Notes under the pieces: generated by a model
The model's database searches: none
The model's input: the letters and a program-made list of their open reading frames with translations, nothing else
Told to the model about the DNA's origin: nothing
Origin: Crocosphaera sp038442745
GTDB taxonomy: Bacteria; Cyanobacteriota; Cyanobacteriia; Cyanobacteriales; Microcystaceae
Assembly: GCF_038442745.1 (NCBI RefSeq)
Contig: NZ_JARVCN010000029.1
Span: forward strand, 1 to 15,178
Direction of reading: 5' to 3'
DNA: 15,178 bases
Translations under genes and position numbers: made by a program
Shown: positions 1 through 6,639 of the stretch, in pieces
How positions within the stretch are numbered: the stretch's first letter is position 1
Layout of the letters: every line of letters begins with the position of its first letter

Positions 1-219
1 TCTTTGTCCCCTAACTTTCGGCGAGTCCCCCCAGACTTTTTGAGAAGCTTCCAACCAGGCATGTTCACCTGCCAAAGATCCTGATTCATCAACAACAAAG
101 ATAAAATCAGACAATGAAGCTGCTATGGTATCAGAAGTCATCCCAACGCTAAAAATAGCAATATTTGCTGTTATGACAGATAGTTTTTGCAAAAAGGATA
201 AACGTGTTTTAGACAACAT
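1..219 (-). CDS. von Willebrand factor A domain protein, N-terminal part (cut by window edge)
   Basis: This is an open frame of 73 codons running off the left edge. Translation begins MLSKTRLSFLQKL and gives a basic N-terminus, a hydrophobic stretch (about residues 13-27) and small residues near 34-36, which reads as a Sec signal peptide. It is followed by DFIFVVDESGS, the first strand of a vWA domain with the metal-coordinating MIDAS motif DxSxS at D44, S46 and S48. Such proteins are typically exported and bind ligands through a divalent metal. There is no clear Shine-Dalgarno sequence before the ATG at 219. After about residue 57 the sequence becomes GC-richer and less like a vWA domain (KVWGDSPKVRGQR), so the frame may be disrupted at the edge. 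The first strand of the domain is convincing; the rest cannot be judged. Confidence 0.6.
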   Translation of the reverse strand, partial: MLSKTRLSFLQKLSVITANIAIFSVGMTSDTIAASLSDFIFVVDESGSLAGEHAWLEASQKVWGDSPKVRGQR

Positions 220-400
220 TCTAATTAAAAAAATTTTTTACGTACTCAGTAAATATAATGATGAGATAGTTCCGCAAATATAGCCGTGACTATTCTCACA
301 AAAAACAGTAATTCTTATCACACGCTATTAGTTATTAAAAAGTAATACAAGATGACTTTAGAATTCTTGAGCCATCAACGGAAAATTTACAGGTGGAAAA

Positions 401-456
401 ATATCAATCTCTATCTTATGCTGTGAGTGAGATTAAACATAAGCTTAACGCTTTCA
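401..456 (+). repeat. Dispersed repeat A, left copy
   Basis: Bases 401-438 match the reverse complement of 15044-15081 over 38 bp without a mismatch. A further conserved block, GCTTAACGCTTTCA at 443-456, corresponds to GCTTGACGCTTTCA in the other copy. The two copies lie 14.6 kb apart in opposite orientation, and both sit beside heptamer tandem repeats. The element is non-coding by appearance. Confidence 0.85.
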
Positions 457-481
457 GCTAAGAGATGAAAGCCGAACGCTG

Positions 482-516
482 ACTGCTTACTGCTTACTGC
501 TTACTGCTTACTGCTG
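482..516. repeat. Heptanucleotide tandem repeat (ACTGCTT)n
   Basis: Four perfect copies of ACTGCTT are followed by one ACTGCTG. Short tandemly repeated heptamers (STRR) are common in cyanobacterial intergenic DNA. Confidence 0.9.
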
Positions 517-539
517 ACTAATTTAAGTTTTTCTATACT

Positions 540-626
540 GGTGCAAGATATCAGTTAACATATTGAGTTAGGCAAACTATAATTTTTGGGGTTATTCCTA
601 TATTTCTATAACTCACATCTTGCACC
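540..626. repeat. 18-bp imperfect inverted repeat, 87-bp element
   Basis: The left arm GGTGCAAGATATCAGTTA (540-557) pairs with the right arm TAACTCACATCTTGCACC (609-626), with 16 of 18 positions complementary. The arms enclose 51 bp of AT-rich sequence. It could form a large cruciform or be a remnant of a small non-autonomous element. No target-site duplication is evident. Confidence 0.6.
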
Positions 627-656
627 TTCGATAAAACTGGCTAGTTTATAAGCCTT

Positions 657-677
657 CAGCTATCAGCTATCAGCTAA
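657..677. repeat. Heptanucleotide tandem repeat (CAGCTAT)n
   Basis: Three copies of CAGCTAT (the last CAGCTAA) lie directly downstream of the minus-strand gene ending at 680. They are the complement of the GCTGATAG-type run near 15100. Confidence 0.85.
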
Positions 678-679
678 TT

Positions 680-937
680 CTATTCTTTTTCCCTAACTCC
701 AAGATTTTGCCTTGATTTAAGTGGTTGATTTTGCTCTAAATATCGATTGATATATTCCTGATCAAAAACCTGAGATAATAAGGTTTTAAATTCCTCTTTT
801 TCTTCATTAGTTAAGTGTTTGTCATTGGCAGAATGTAATGGATCACCCCCTGTATTTAAGTATCTTTGGCGAGCAAGTTGAGATAATTCTTGTAAGCGAC
901 GAGCTTTGTTTTGTCGATTTTTTTCAGAGTTAGTCAT
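680..937 (-). CDS. Small hydrophilic protein of unknown function (85 aa)
   Basis: I do not recognise this protein. From the start chosen at 937 it is 85 residues long, rich in charged and polar residues, with no membrane segment; the N-terminus is very basic (KNRQNKARR) and the middle is predicted helical. A longer frame starts at 964, but the ATG at 937 is preferred because it overlaps the stop of the upstream gene in the arrangement ATGACTAA, which is typical of translational coupling. The coupling suggests the two small proteins act together. A toxin-antitoxin or adaptor pair is one possibility, but nothing in either sequence proves it. Confidence 0.6.
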   Translation of the reverse strand: MTNSEKNRQNKARRLQELSQLARQRYLNTGGDPLHSANDKHLTNEEKEEFKTLLSQVFDQEYINRYLEQNQPLKSRQNLGVREKE

Positions 938-1118
938 AGTCTTGTACAAATTCAAAAGGGACAATTTCTCCGTCGGGAAGAATCACTGATGTTGGTAAAC
1001 TTTGACTGAGGGTTTCAATATACCAAATTCCACTAGATGGATCATAAAAACTATATAGGACGATTGCTAGAGTCTCTAAAGCATTAAAAACTAAAAATTG
1101 TGCTTCTGTTGGCTCCAT
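930..1118 (-). CDS. Small conserved-looking protein of unknown function (62 aa)
   Basis: It is a 62-residue acidic protein beginning MEPTEAQFLVFNALETLAIV and ending in EFVQDYD. The pattern of alternating hydrophobic residues suggests a compact alpha/beta fold. It has no signal peptide or clear membrane helix. It is the first gene of a two-gene minus-strand unit, and its TAA stop (930-932) overlaps the next start by 8 bp. No Shine-Dalgarno sequence is visible before the ATG, which is common in cyanobacteria. I do not recognise the family. Confidence 0.55.
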   Translation of the reverse strand: MEPTEAQFLVFNALETLAIVLYSFYDPSSGIWYIETLSQSLPTSVILPDGEIVPFEFVQDYD

Positions 1119-1408
1119 TTGCGATTTATTTTAGTTTAATACTCTCAATATTATCAAGGATCGATACTGCTTAGAGCGATCGCTAAATAAAAAATTATAT
1201 AATAACAGAGTAAACGGTGATTAGGAAGACAAAAAGATGTTAATTAAGATTGAAAAAGACTTAGCATAACTTTGTGAGGAATTAAAGGTTGACCAATAGA
1301 GCAGTAATTTTTTATTCTCAGTTTTGAAAAGATAAAAAAGTGAGCGGTCTCATTGTTATTCAGAATTACAATTAGGATAAGAGAATGTTAATTATAGGAG
1401 TTTAACTA
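1119..1408. other. Divergent intergenic region, possible relic ORF
   Basis: The region lies between a minus-strand gene pair and a plus-strand DUF29 gene. It holds a HIP1 site (1176-1183). On the plus strand around 1237-1299 a short broken frame reads MLIKIEKDLA, a TAA stop, then LCEELKVDQ. This faintly resembles the N-terminus of a small nucleotidyltransferase-type protein and may be a decayed gene, but it is too short to name. Confidence 0.35.
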
Positions 1409-1846
1409 ATGAATCAAGGAAACAAAATAAACATTTACGAGACAGATTTTTATCAATGGACAATGGAGCAAAGCGAAGCATTAAAAGAGCAAAATTTAGA
1501 TAAATTGGACTGGGAAAATATAATTGAGGAGATCGAAGCTTTGGGAAGAAGTGATTATCAAGCAGTGGTTTCCTTATTAACAAGAATTATTCAACATCAG
1601 TTAAAGATTGATTATGCCAACAAACCGCAAACTAATCGTCATTGGCAAGCAGAAATAAAAGCTTTCTCTAATACCATAAGAAGACGTTATAGCCCTTCCA
1701 TGAAAACAAAATTAGAGGAAGAATGGGAAGATATTTATTCAGATGCGATCGATCTCTATTTAATTGATTATCCTGCTGATAATTTTCCTCAAGTTTGTCC
1801 CTACTCTCTTAATGAAGTTCTCAATAAGTGCAAAAAAAATAAATAA
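1409..1846 (+). CDS. DUF29 family protein
   Basis: This 145-residue protein matches the cyanobacterial DUF29 family along its length. It opens with YETDFYQWTMEQSEALKEQN, continues with the acidic LDWENIIEEIEALGRS block (about residues 33-48), a helical LLTRIIQHQLKIDY segment with a basic WQAEIKAF motif, and the family-typical ending FPQVCPYSLNEVL. The family is widespread and multicopy in cyanobacteria, and its function is unknown. A good ribosome binding site (AGGAG, 1396-1400) sits 8 bp before the ATG and fixes the start. It is probably transcribed alone. Length is normal for the family. Confidence 0.88.
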   Translation: MNQGNKINIYETDFYQWTMEQSEALKEQNLDKLDWENIIEEIEALGRSDYQAVVSLLTRIIQHQLKIDYANKPQTNRHWQAEIKAFSNTIRRRYSPSMKTKLEEEWEDIYSDAIDLYLIDYPADNFPQVCPYSLNEVLNKCKKNK

Positions 1847-1858
1847 TACAAATACGTT

Positions 1859-1943
1859 TATAGCAGTTCTCATACTTGTGAGGTAAAGAGATTATCGCTT
1901 TGAGACAGGAATTAGGTGTACCTTATGAGTCCGAGAAACGAAT
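1859..1943 (+). repeat. Dispersed repeat C, copy 1
   Basis: An approximately 85-bp stretch beginning TATAGCAGTTCTCATACTTG is similar, at roughly three-quarters identity by eye, to the reverse complement of 3635-3721. Conserved blocks are AGAGATTA, CTTTGAG and the end around ATGAGTCCGAGAAA. The TATAGCAGTT start is a frequent sequence in cyanobacterial intergenic repeats. Confidence 0.7.
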
Positions 1944-2041
1944 AATAGAGTAAACATAAATCCCTCAGCTACCTTTTATCCCTCCTAATTTAAGAACGGA
2001 ATAACTAAAAAAATATCAAAAAACAAAAGACTTAGGGTATC

Positions 2042-2050
2042 TGGTATAAT
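2042..2050 (+). promoter_or_regulatory. Extended -10 promoter element upstream of queF
   Basis: TGGTATAAT is a perfect TATAAT preceded by TGn, an extended -10. No good -35 hexamer lies 16-18 bp upstream, which is acceptable for extended -10 promoters. Transcription would begin near 2057 and give a leader of about 53 nt. I find no preQ1 riboswitch in that leader. Confidence 0.5.
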
Positions 2051-2109
2051 TATATTTGTGACCAAGAAAACTGTTATATTTAACCAATAAACCCATCTAA
2101 TTTTTAACT

Positions 2110-2520
2110 ATGACTCAAGCAAAAAATACCGATGCTTCTTCAGTAAAATACGGGGAACGAGAAATTGAAGCAGGAAAATTAATTACCTTTTCTAACCCCC
2201 GTCCTGGTCGTTATTACACCATCAATGTTACCTTACCAGAGTTCACCTGTAAATGCCCTTTTTCTGGTTATCCCGACTTCGCTACCTTATACTTAACTTA
2301 CGTTCCCGATGAAAAAGTAGTAGAATTAAAAGCCATAAAATTGTACATCAATAGCTACCGCGATCGCTACATTTCTCACGAAGAGTCTGTTAACCAAATT
2401 TTAGATGATTTTGTAGCAGCTTGTGATCCATTAGAAGCAACTTTAAAAGGTGATTTTAATCCTAGAGGTAATGTTCACACTGTCATTGAAGTACAACACA
2501 AAAAAAGCCAAAAAGATTAG
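2110..2520 (+). CDS. queF: NADPH-dependent 7-cyano-7-deazaguanine reductase QueF
   Basis: QueF reduces the nitrile of preQ0 to the amine of preQ1 using NADPH, the last soluble step before insertion of the queuosine precursor into tRNA. This 136-residue protein is the short, unimodular type. The catalytic cysteine lies in KCPFSGYPDF (C49), with the conserved aspartate at D56. The QueF signature is VELKAIKLYINSYR (residues 71-84), followed by the substrate-binding His90-Glu91 in SHEE. Length and motif order are normal. No Shine-Dalgarno sequence is visible before the ATG. It converges on the FAD oxidoreductase gene with only 20 bp between the two stop codons. Confidence 0.96.
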   Translation: MTQAKNTDASSVKYGEREIEAGKLITFSNPRPGRYYTINVTLPEFTCKCPFSGYPDFATLYLTYVPDEKVVELKAIKLYINSYRDRYISHEESVNQILDDFVAACDPLEATLKGDFNPRGNVHTVIEVQHKKSQKD

Positions 2521-2540
2521 GAGTATTTAAAAAATAAACT

Positions 2541-3548
2541 TCACATTTTATTTTCTAAATATTGCGCTGATTTAATCCCCGACAAGACTGCTTTTTCTAA
2601 AGTTAAATAACGATTTAAAGCAGGTGTTTCCGAGAAAGCATCCCCCGCTAAAATCAATGAATTAGGATTTTCTAACGCCAAAAAAGGTTCTCCGTAAACA
2701 GTTTTCGGTTGACTGTAACGCCATCGATGGACTTGATAATCTATAACTTTTGAACCTAACCAATTTGAAGTAGAATCCAATAATTTTTCAACAATTATTT
2801 CATCATCTGTGTCCCAATGATCCCAACTGAATTCAGGAGTAGAATGTATAGTAACCGCAAATCCTTGAGGAGAAATACCTTTTTTATGGTTACAAGCAAT
2901 AGTAGCAACAGAATAATTGTTAAGTGTTAACCATCCTGAGTTCGGAATTAGACTTAGCTTTTCTAGTAACCCCAAAATAGTAATACAAGGATAATAACTT
3001 ACTCCTTCAAGACGAGATTGTATTGAGGAAGGCAAAAGAAACCCAGAATTTTTTAGTAAAGTTAGAGATTGAGGGACAGGACAAGTCATAATTAGAATAT
3101 TCCCCTGAAAATCCTGTCCGCTTTCTGTTTTCACAGTCCAACCAGAATCACTATTTTGAACAGAGATCGCCCGTGTTTGTAAATTAACATCCAAATCTTT
3201 AGCTAAATATTTCCCTAAGCTGCGATTACTCTCACAACCTCGATAGCAAGGGATTTTCCTATCACCATATTCATTTGACCATTTTGTGATAACATCTTCT
3301 GCTAACCACTGATCCACCAACTGTTGAACCCTTGCATCAGTGACGGTAAAAAGCTGCATTCCGTAGTCAAAAACCCCTGTTATGTCCTCTGAATGAGGAA
3401 TACGGCGTGTTGCTAAACGTCCCCCAATACCTCGCCCCTTATCGAGAATAGTGGTTTTAATACCCTTATTTTCCAGTATATTAGCCGCAATTAAACCAGA
3501 AATTCCCCCACCAACAATAACAACATCTTTTTTACTACTTAATGTCAT
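2541..3548 (-). CDS. FAD-dependent oxidoreductase (renalase/amine-oxidase-like)
   Basis: It is a 335-residue flavoprotein. The N-terminal dinucleotide-binding motif is VVIVGGGISGL (residues 9-19), with an acidic residue at the end of strand 2 (D36) for the adenosine ribose. It is followed by the GRGIGGRLATRR segment typical of amine-oxidase and renalase-like enzymes. The C-terminus carries the second FAD motif LILAGDAF (about 298-305). The substrate cannot be predicted from sequence; similar cyanobacterial proteins are annotated only as NAD(P)/FAD-dependent oxidoreductases. No signal peptide or membrane segment is seen, so it is probably cytosolic. A copy of dispersed repeat C lies upstream between it and the response-regulator gene, so it probably has its own promoter. 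Confidence 0.87.
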   Translation of the reverse strand: MTLSSKKDVVIVGGGISGLIAANILENKGIKTTILDKGRGIGGRLATRRIPHSEDITGVFDYGMQLFTVTDARVQQLVDQWLAEDVITKWSNEYGDRKIPCYRGCESNRSLGKYLAKDLDVNLQTRAISVQNSDSGWTVKTESGQDFQGNILIMTCPVPQSLTLLKNSGFLLPSSIQSRLEGVSYYPCITILGLLEKLSLIPNSGWLTLNNYSVATIACNHKKGISPQGFAVTIHSTPEFSWDHWDTDDEIIVEKLLDSTSNWLGSKVIDYQVHRWRYSQPKTVYGEPFLALENPNSLILAGDAFSETPALNRYLTLEKAVLSGIKSAQYLENKM

Positions 3549-3634
3549 GTCTTTCCAGTTAGAAACAAACCAAAAATTATTGTCTTTATTATTATCAGTT
3601 AGATATTCACAAAATGAGAGAAATTAATAGAGCT

Positions 3635-3721
3635 TTTCTCGGAATCATGAGGTAAACCTAACTCCTGCCTACTGCCTCAAAGAGGTAATCTCTGCACCTC
3701 AAAAGTATAAAAACTGCCATA
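3635..3721 (-). repeat. Dispersed repeat C, copy 2 (inverted)
   Basis: This is the reverse-orientation partner of 1859-1943. Read on the minus strand it starts TATGGCAGTTTTTATACTTT and ends at ATGATTCCGAGAAAAG. It sits upstream of the FAD oxidoreductase gene. Confidence 0.7.
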
Positions 3722-3777
3722 GAAAAAACAATCCACACTAAGCTGTATCAGTAACAATTATATTGATTTATTCTGTA

Positions 3778-4146
3778 TTAATTATTACGTAATAATTGTT
3801 TAACTGTTCCTAACAACTCATCGTGAGGAAACGGTTTAATAATATAAGCATCAGCACCCTGTTTTAAACCCCAATAACTATCAACTTGGGTATTCTTCGT
3901 AGAACAAAGGATGACAGGAATATGCTCTGTTTTGGGATCGCTTTTAATGCTACGACAAGTCTGATAACCATTGAGGTTAGGCATCACAACATCAAGAATA
4001 ATTAAGTCTGGAACTAAGGATTTGAGTTTTTCTAAAGCTTCAACTCCATCCGTCGCTGTAGTAACAGAAAACCCATTGTCTGTTAATAAACTAGCAATCA
4101 GTTCACGTTGAGCAATGCTATCATCGGCCACTAAAATTGTACGCAT
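3778..4146 (-). CDS. Single-domain response regulator (CheY/PilH-like)
   Basis: The protein consists of one receiver domain of 122 residues. The acidic pocket is D8-D9, the phospho-acceptor is D52 (LILDVVMPNLNG), the switch residues are S82-T83 in CSTKNTQ, and the conserved lysine is K104 in IIKPF. The CSTKNT...WGLKQGADAYIIKPF stretch resembles cyanobacterial PilH/PixH proteins that work with type IV pili and phototaxis kinases, but no kinase or pilus gene is in the window. With no output domain it probably acts by protein-protein contact. The last codons and the TAA lie in a perfect 18-bp palindrome (3780-3797), likely fortuitous. Confidence 0.92.
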   Translation of the reverse strand: MRTILVADDSIAQRELIASLLTDNGFSVTTATDGVEALEKLKSLVPDLIILDVVMPNLNGYQTCRSIKSDPKTEHIPVILCSTKNTQVDSYWGLKQGADAYIIKPFPHDELLGTVKQLLRNN

Positions 4147-4261
4147 AAGAAGTCATTGAAAAATAAGCTTGAGTGACAACCAGTTACGATTCCTATACTG
4201 TAGTATACCCAGAAAACTCCCACAAATATCATCTTGAACAATAGGGAGCTTGATCAAGACT

Positions 4262-4295
4262 GAAAAGCCCCAACTTAAGTTAGATTGTTAGGGCT
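4262..4295 (-). terminator. Rho-independent terminator of rpsU
   Basis: On the minus strand AGCCCTAAC pairs with GTTGGGGCT (4287-4295 with 4266-4274), a 9-bp stem with one G-U wobble, followed by TTTT (4265-4262). On the plus strand the wobble becomes a C/A mismatch, so the structure favours minus-strand RNA. It lies 80 bp after the rpsU stop. Confidence 0.75.
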
Positions 4296-4374
4296 GCTTA
4301 ACTTCCCTTAAATTTCATCAGTAAGGGTTATTATCAGACTTCGCGTGTTGCTACTAACAAAGAATCTTTGTAGT

Positions 4375-4557
4375 TTAGTGGCGACGAGATCGCTGTCTTC
4401 GTCGAGTTGCTTCCTTGCGCTTGCGTTTTTCTTGTGGCGTTTCAAAAAATTGGTGCTTTTTATAGTCTGTGTAGATTCCAGCTTTAGCAACCTGTCGCTT
4501 AAACCGACGTAACGCAGATTCAATAGGTTCGTTTTGACCAACAACTACTTGGGTCAT
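4375..4557 (-). CDS. rpsU: 30S ribosomal protein S21
   Basis: bS21 is a small basic protein of the 30S platform that helps the subunit select mRNA. This copy has 60 residues, the normal length. The family core is present in NEPIESALRRFKRQV (residues 9-23), followed by KHQFFETPQEKRKRKE and an arginine-rich tail. It has an unusually complete Shine-Dalgarno sequence (AGGAGG, complement of 4572-4577) set 14 nt from the ATG, with a small inverted repeat between the two. A terminator follows at 4262-4295, so it appears monocistronic. Cyanobacterial genomes may carry more than one rpsU; I cannot say if this is the only copy. Confidence 0.97.
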   Translation of the reverse strand: MTQVVVGQNEPIESALRRFKRQVAKAGIYTDYKKHQFFETPQEKRKRKEATRRRQRSRRH

Positions 4558-4558
4558 T

Positions 4559-4577
4559 GTGTAACTTTACACCTCCT
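4559..4577 (-). promoter_or_regulatory. Shine-Dalgarno and overlapping small hairpin before rpsU
   Basis: On the minus strand the leader reads AGGAGGTGTAAAGTTACACA and then ATG. GTGTAA and TTACAC are perfectly complementary (4572-4567 and 4564-4559), and the hairpin would begin at the last base of the AGGAGG and end one base before the start codon. It could shorten the otherwise long 14-nt spacing or mask the site. Confidence 0.5.
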
Positions 4578-4720
4578 GTTTTGTTTCTATGATGTTTATG
4601 GGCTGTCAGCTATGAGGGCAACAAGCTTTATTTTTATTAAAGCTTATTAGGGTATATTTCCTCAGCCTATTAATTGTAGCTCATTTTAAGACACTTGCAT
4701 ATAAGTTTATATTCACTATC

Positions 4721-4821
4721 TAAGTACCTAGACAAAAATAAAAGTTACAGTTTAGAAGAGATAGGAGGAAGGATGCAGGAGTAAGGTTACAGCTATGCTT
4801 ACATAAGTTTACACAGTGGGC
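4721..4821 (+). repeat. Dispersed repeat B, copy 1
   Basis: An approximately 100-bp non-coding element starts TAAGTACCTAGACAAAAATA and ends around AGTTTACACAGTGGGCT. It shares a core (GACAAAAATAAA.GTTACAG) and a distal block (CTATG.TTACATA) with copies at 11002 and 11553. It lies between rpsU and the TVP38-like pseudogene. Confidence 0.8.
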
Positions 4822-4840
4822 TTTATTTATGTCCGACTAC

Positions 4841-5458
4841 TTACTTCCGTTGAACTAAACCAGTAATAATAGCCAGAATAAAAACACCTAGTAAAGCGAA
4901 AACTAATAACAGTTTTCCTCCTTCTAATAACCCTGCCCCTAATGCCACAATGGGAGGATTAGAAATAGCAATACTAATAACTAAAGCAGGAGCAAATCTT
5001 CGCCAAGAGGCTTTGGTTAGTCCTACACCATAACAAACAAAATCGAAAAAGCTGGTCATTAAAAAGCCTGTTAATAGGAAAAAATTACGTTCCAAATGAC
5101 GTTTACTTAAACCATCAATTTTGTCGATAAGTTTGACTCCGACCATTTTTGTTACTAAGTCACGACCATAACGCCTCGATAAAAAAAAACTTAAAGAGCA
5201 GGAACATAAGTCTGCTATACAAATAACTAAAAGTCCTTGACTAAAGCCTAATAATGCCCCAGATAGCACAGCATAAGCTGTTCCTGGTAAAGCTGGAATT
5301 ACAACACTGGTAAAACGTAGGAGAAAGATTCCAGCAGGAACCTATGTTCCTAACTCTTCTACTTGTTGTCGTAGTTGGTTAATTCCGTAGTGGTTAATCG
5401 CTACAACCATTAAGATAAAGAGGCCAAAGATAGCCAGAAGGCGGAGAGTTTTACTCAT
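4841..5458 (-). pseudogene. TVP38/TMEM64 (DedA-like VTT) membrane protein interrupted by TAG
   Basis: From the ATG at 5458 the frame encodes MSKTLRLLAIFGLFILMVVA and so on. It meets TAG at codon 39 (5344-5342), then continues in the same frame to a TAA at 4841, 205 residues in all, normal for the family. After the stop come PAGIFLLRFTSVVIPALPGT and SLSFFLSRRYGR, the hallmark loop and following helix of TVP38/TMEM64 proteins. These are polytopic inner-membrane proteins of the VTT superfamily, linked to lipid scrambling or transport. The context GT-stop-VPAGIF suggests a TGG tryptophan changed to TAG by one base. No frameshift is needed. An internal ATG at 5269 would drop the first helices and the signature loop, so a functional short form is unlikely. 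A sequencing error remains possible. Confidence 0.8.
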
Positions 5459-5577
5459 GATTATCTATCTTGTATAAAGATTAATTTTGACCGTTCAGTA
5501 TTATTATTTCTCTGACTGTTTAACCCTATATTCCAATACTTAATCTCTGTGTCATAATTTAAATTCTTAGACCCTTA

Positions 5578-5634
5578 AAAACAGGATAAATTGATGTTTT
5601 TTGAAACTCTCCAAAATTTCCGTCAATTTATCCT
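5578..5634 (-). terminator. Terminator of ndhM
   Basis: On the minus strand AGGATAAATTGA (5634-5623) is perfectly complementary to TCAATTTATCCT (5594-5583), a 12-bp stem closing a 28-nt loop, followed by GTTTTT (5582-5577). It begins 8 bp after the ndhM stop. The loop is large but the stem and T-tract are good. Confidence 0.7.
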
Positions 5635-5641
5635 GGAAGTA

Positions 5642-6001
5642 TTAGATATTATAAGCTCCTTCGCTGTCTGGACTTTCCACTTTAGGTAGTCCCATACTGT
5701 AGTTGAGGACACGACTTTTTAGATTGTAACTAATCTCCCCTTTTTGAAGAAGATTACGGAGAAAATGCTCTAGATCTGAACCAATGCGACGTAAATTATA
5801 ATCGCTTAATTCTTCACCACTAGCAGACTCTACTAACTCATCGAATTTGCGATAAACTTTCTGTAAAGCATCTTCCTCCCAGTTAAATTCGTTATCGGGA
5901 TCGACATCTAAAGTGAGCATATTATCACTTTCTACGAGTTCATTATTGTGAATCTCTGCTGCATAAATACGAATATGACGAGTTGTAGATTTGACAAACA
6001 T
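5642..6001 (-). CDS. ndhM: NAD(P)H-quinone oxidoreductase subunit M
   Basis: NdhM is a peripheral subunit specific to the oxygenic-photosynthesis NDH-1 complex. It sits at the membrane/cytosol interface and is needed for cyclic electron flow and respiration. The 119-residue protein carries the family core KSTTRHIRIYAAEI at the N-terminus, LTLDVDPDNEFNW (residues 29-41), the helix DALQKVYRKFDELV and YNLRRIGSDLEHFLRNLLQ (about 68-86), ending with SRVLNYSMGLP. Length is typical. It lies 125 bp downstream of ppa on the same strand and has its own strong hairpin terminator just after the stop. It is one of the clearest cyanobacterial markers in the window. Confidence 0.97.
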   Translation of the reverse strand: MFVKSTTRHIRIYAAEIHNNELVESDNMLTLDVDPDNEFNWEEDALQKVYRKFDELVESASGEELSDYNLRRIGSDLEHFLRNLLQKGEISYNLKSRVLNYSMGLPKVESPDSEGAYNI

Positions 6002-6089
6002 AATGAGTAAACAAAAATTAAAGCTTATATACTAAATAGTAATCCTTTCTCTTTTAAACAGCAATTCAGTCACGTCAACACCACCATCA

Positions 6090-6117
6090 GGGGATAAAAA
6101 TTGAAAACTTTATCCCC
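6090..6117. other. Perfect 9-bp hairpin between ppa and ndhM
   Basis: GGGGATAAA (6090-6098) and TTTATCCCC (6109-6117) pair perfectly around a 10-nt loop, starting 9 bp after the ppa stop. Neither strand has a T-run after the stem, so it is not a standard intrinsic terminator. It could protect the ppa mRNA 3' end or mark processing between ppa and ndhM. Confidence 0.55.
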
Positions 6118-6126
6118 ATCAAGGAA

Positions 6127-6639
6127 TTATTTACTTCCAGCTTTCACACATTGTTCCACCAGAGGCATCACAGCATCAACGTCTTTCCAGCCTAAAATTT
6201 CTGTTACTTTTTTCTCCAGATTTTTGTAGGTACGGAAAAATTCTGCAATTTCTTCTAAACGGTGAGGCGCAACGTCTTTCAGAGATTTTACTTCTGCGTA
6301 GCGTGGATCTTCTTCTGGGACACACAACACTTTTTCGTCACGATCGCCACCATCGATCATTTCTAGCATACCAATGGGACGGGCTGTAATCACGCAACCT
6401 GGGAAAGTAGGTTGATCTATTATCACCATCCCATCCAAAGGATCACCGTCATCGGCTAAAGTGTTGGGAACAAATCCATAGTCGTAAGGATATTGTACGG
6501 AAGCAAACAAAACGCGATCGAGAGCAAAAGCGTTCATATCCTTGTCATATTCGTATTTATTCTTGCTCCCTGCGGGAATTTCGATTAAAACATTGATTAG
6601 ACCGGGTTTAGGCTGAGCAGGAATGAGTGATAAGTCCAC
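6127..6639 (-). CDS. ppa: Inorganic pyrophosphatase (family I)
   Basis: This soluble enzyme hydrolyses pyrophosphate to two phosphates and so pulls biosynthetic reactions forward. The 170-residue protein has all landmarks of the hexameric bacterial family I type. E20 is in NVLIEIPAGS, K28 and Y29 in KNKYEYDKD, and the signature DDGDPLDGM carries the metal ligands D64, D66 and D69. Further acidic ligands lie in GGDRDEKVLCVP (D99, D101), and Y138-K139 are in TYKNLEK. No part is missing. It is transcribed away from the small-RNA-like array, and its promoter must lie within roughly 6640-6800, close to the outermost array unit. Confidence 0.97.
   Translation of the reverse strand: MDLSLIPAQPKPGLINVLIEIPAGSKNKYEYDKDMNAFALDRVLFASVQYPYDYGFVPNTLADDGDPLDGMVIIDQPTFPGCVITARPIGMLEMIDGGDRDEKVLCVPEEDPRYAEVKSLKDVAPHRLEEIAEFFRTYKNLEKKVTEILGWKDVDAVMPLVEQCVKAGSK

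Larger units (their letters stand above)
220..679. other. Intergenic region rich in short repeats
   Basis: No gene is supported here. The stretch holds one copy of a dispersed repeat (401-456), a heptamer tandem repeat (482-516), an 18-bp imperfect inverted repeat (540-626) and a second heptamer run (657-677). The A+T-rich part at 220-390 would hold the promoter of the vWA gene, but I see no confident -35/-10 pair. Confidence 0.7.

Noticed and set aside
1392..1583. Minus-strand ORF over the DUF29 gene
   Set aside because: It is antisense to a well-supported gene with a good ribosome site.
2057..2109. preQ1 riboswitch in the queF leader
   Set aside because: The leader is short and AT-rich and lacks the preQ1-I pseudoknot pattern.
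3780..3797. 18-bp perfect palindrome as an operator or terminator
   Set aside because: It lies within the last codons and stop of the response regulator, has no loop and no T-run, and consists almost only of A and T.
4308..4544. 78-residue minus-strand ORF overlapping rpsU
   Set aside because: It is an out-of-frame shadow of rpsU, whose own frame is a clear S21.
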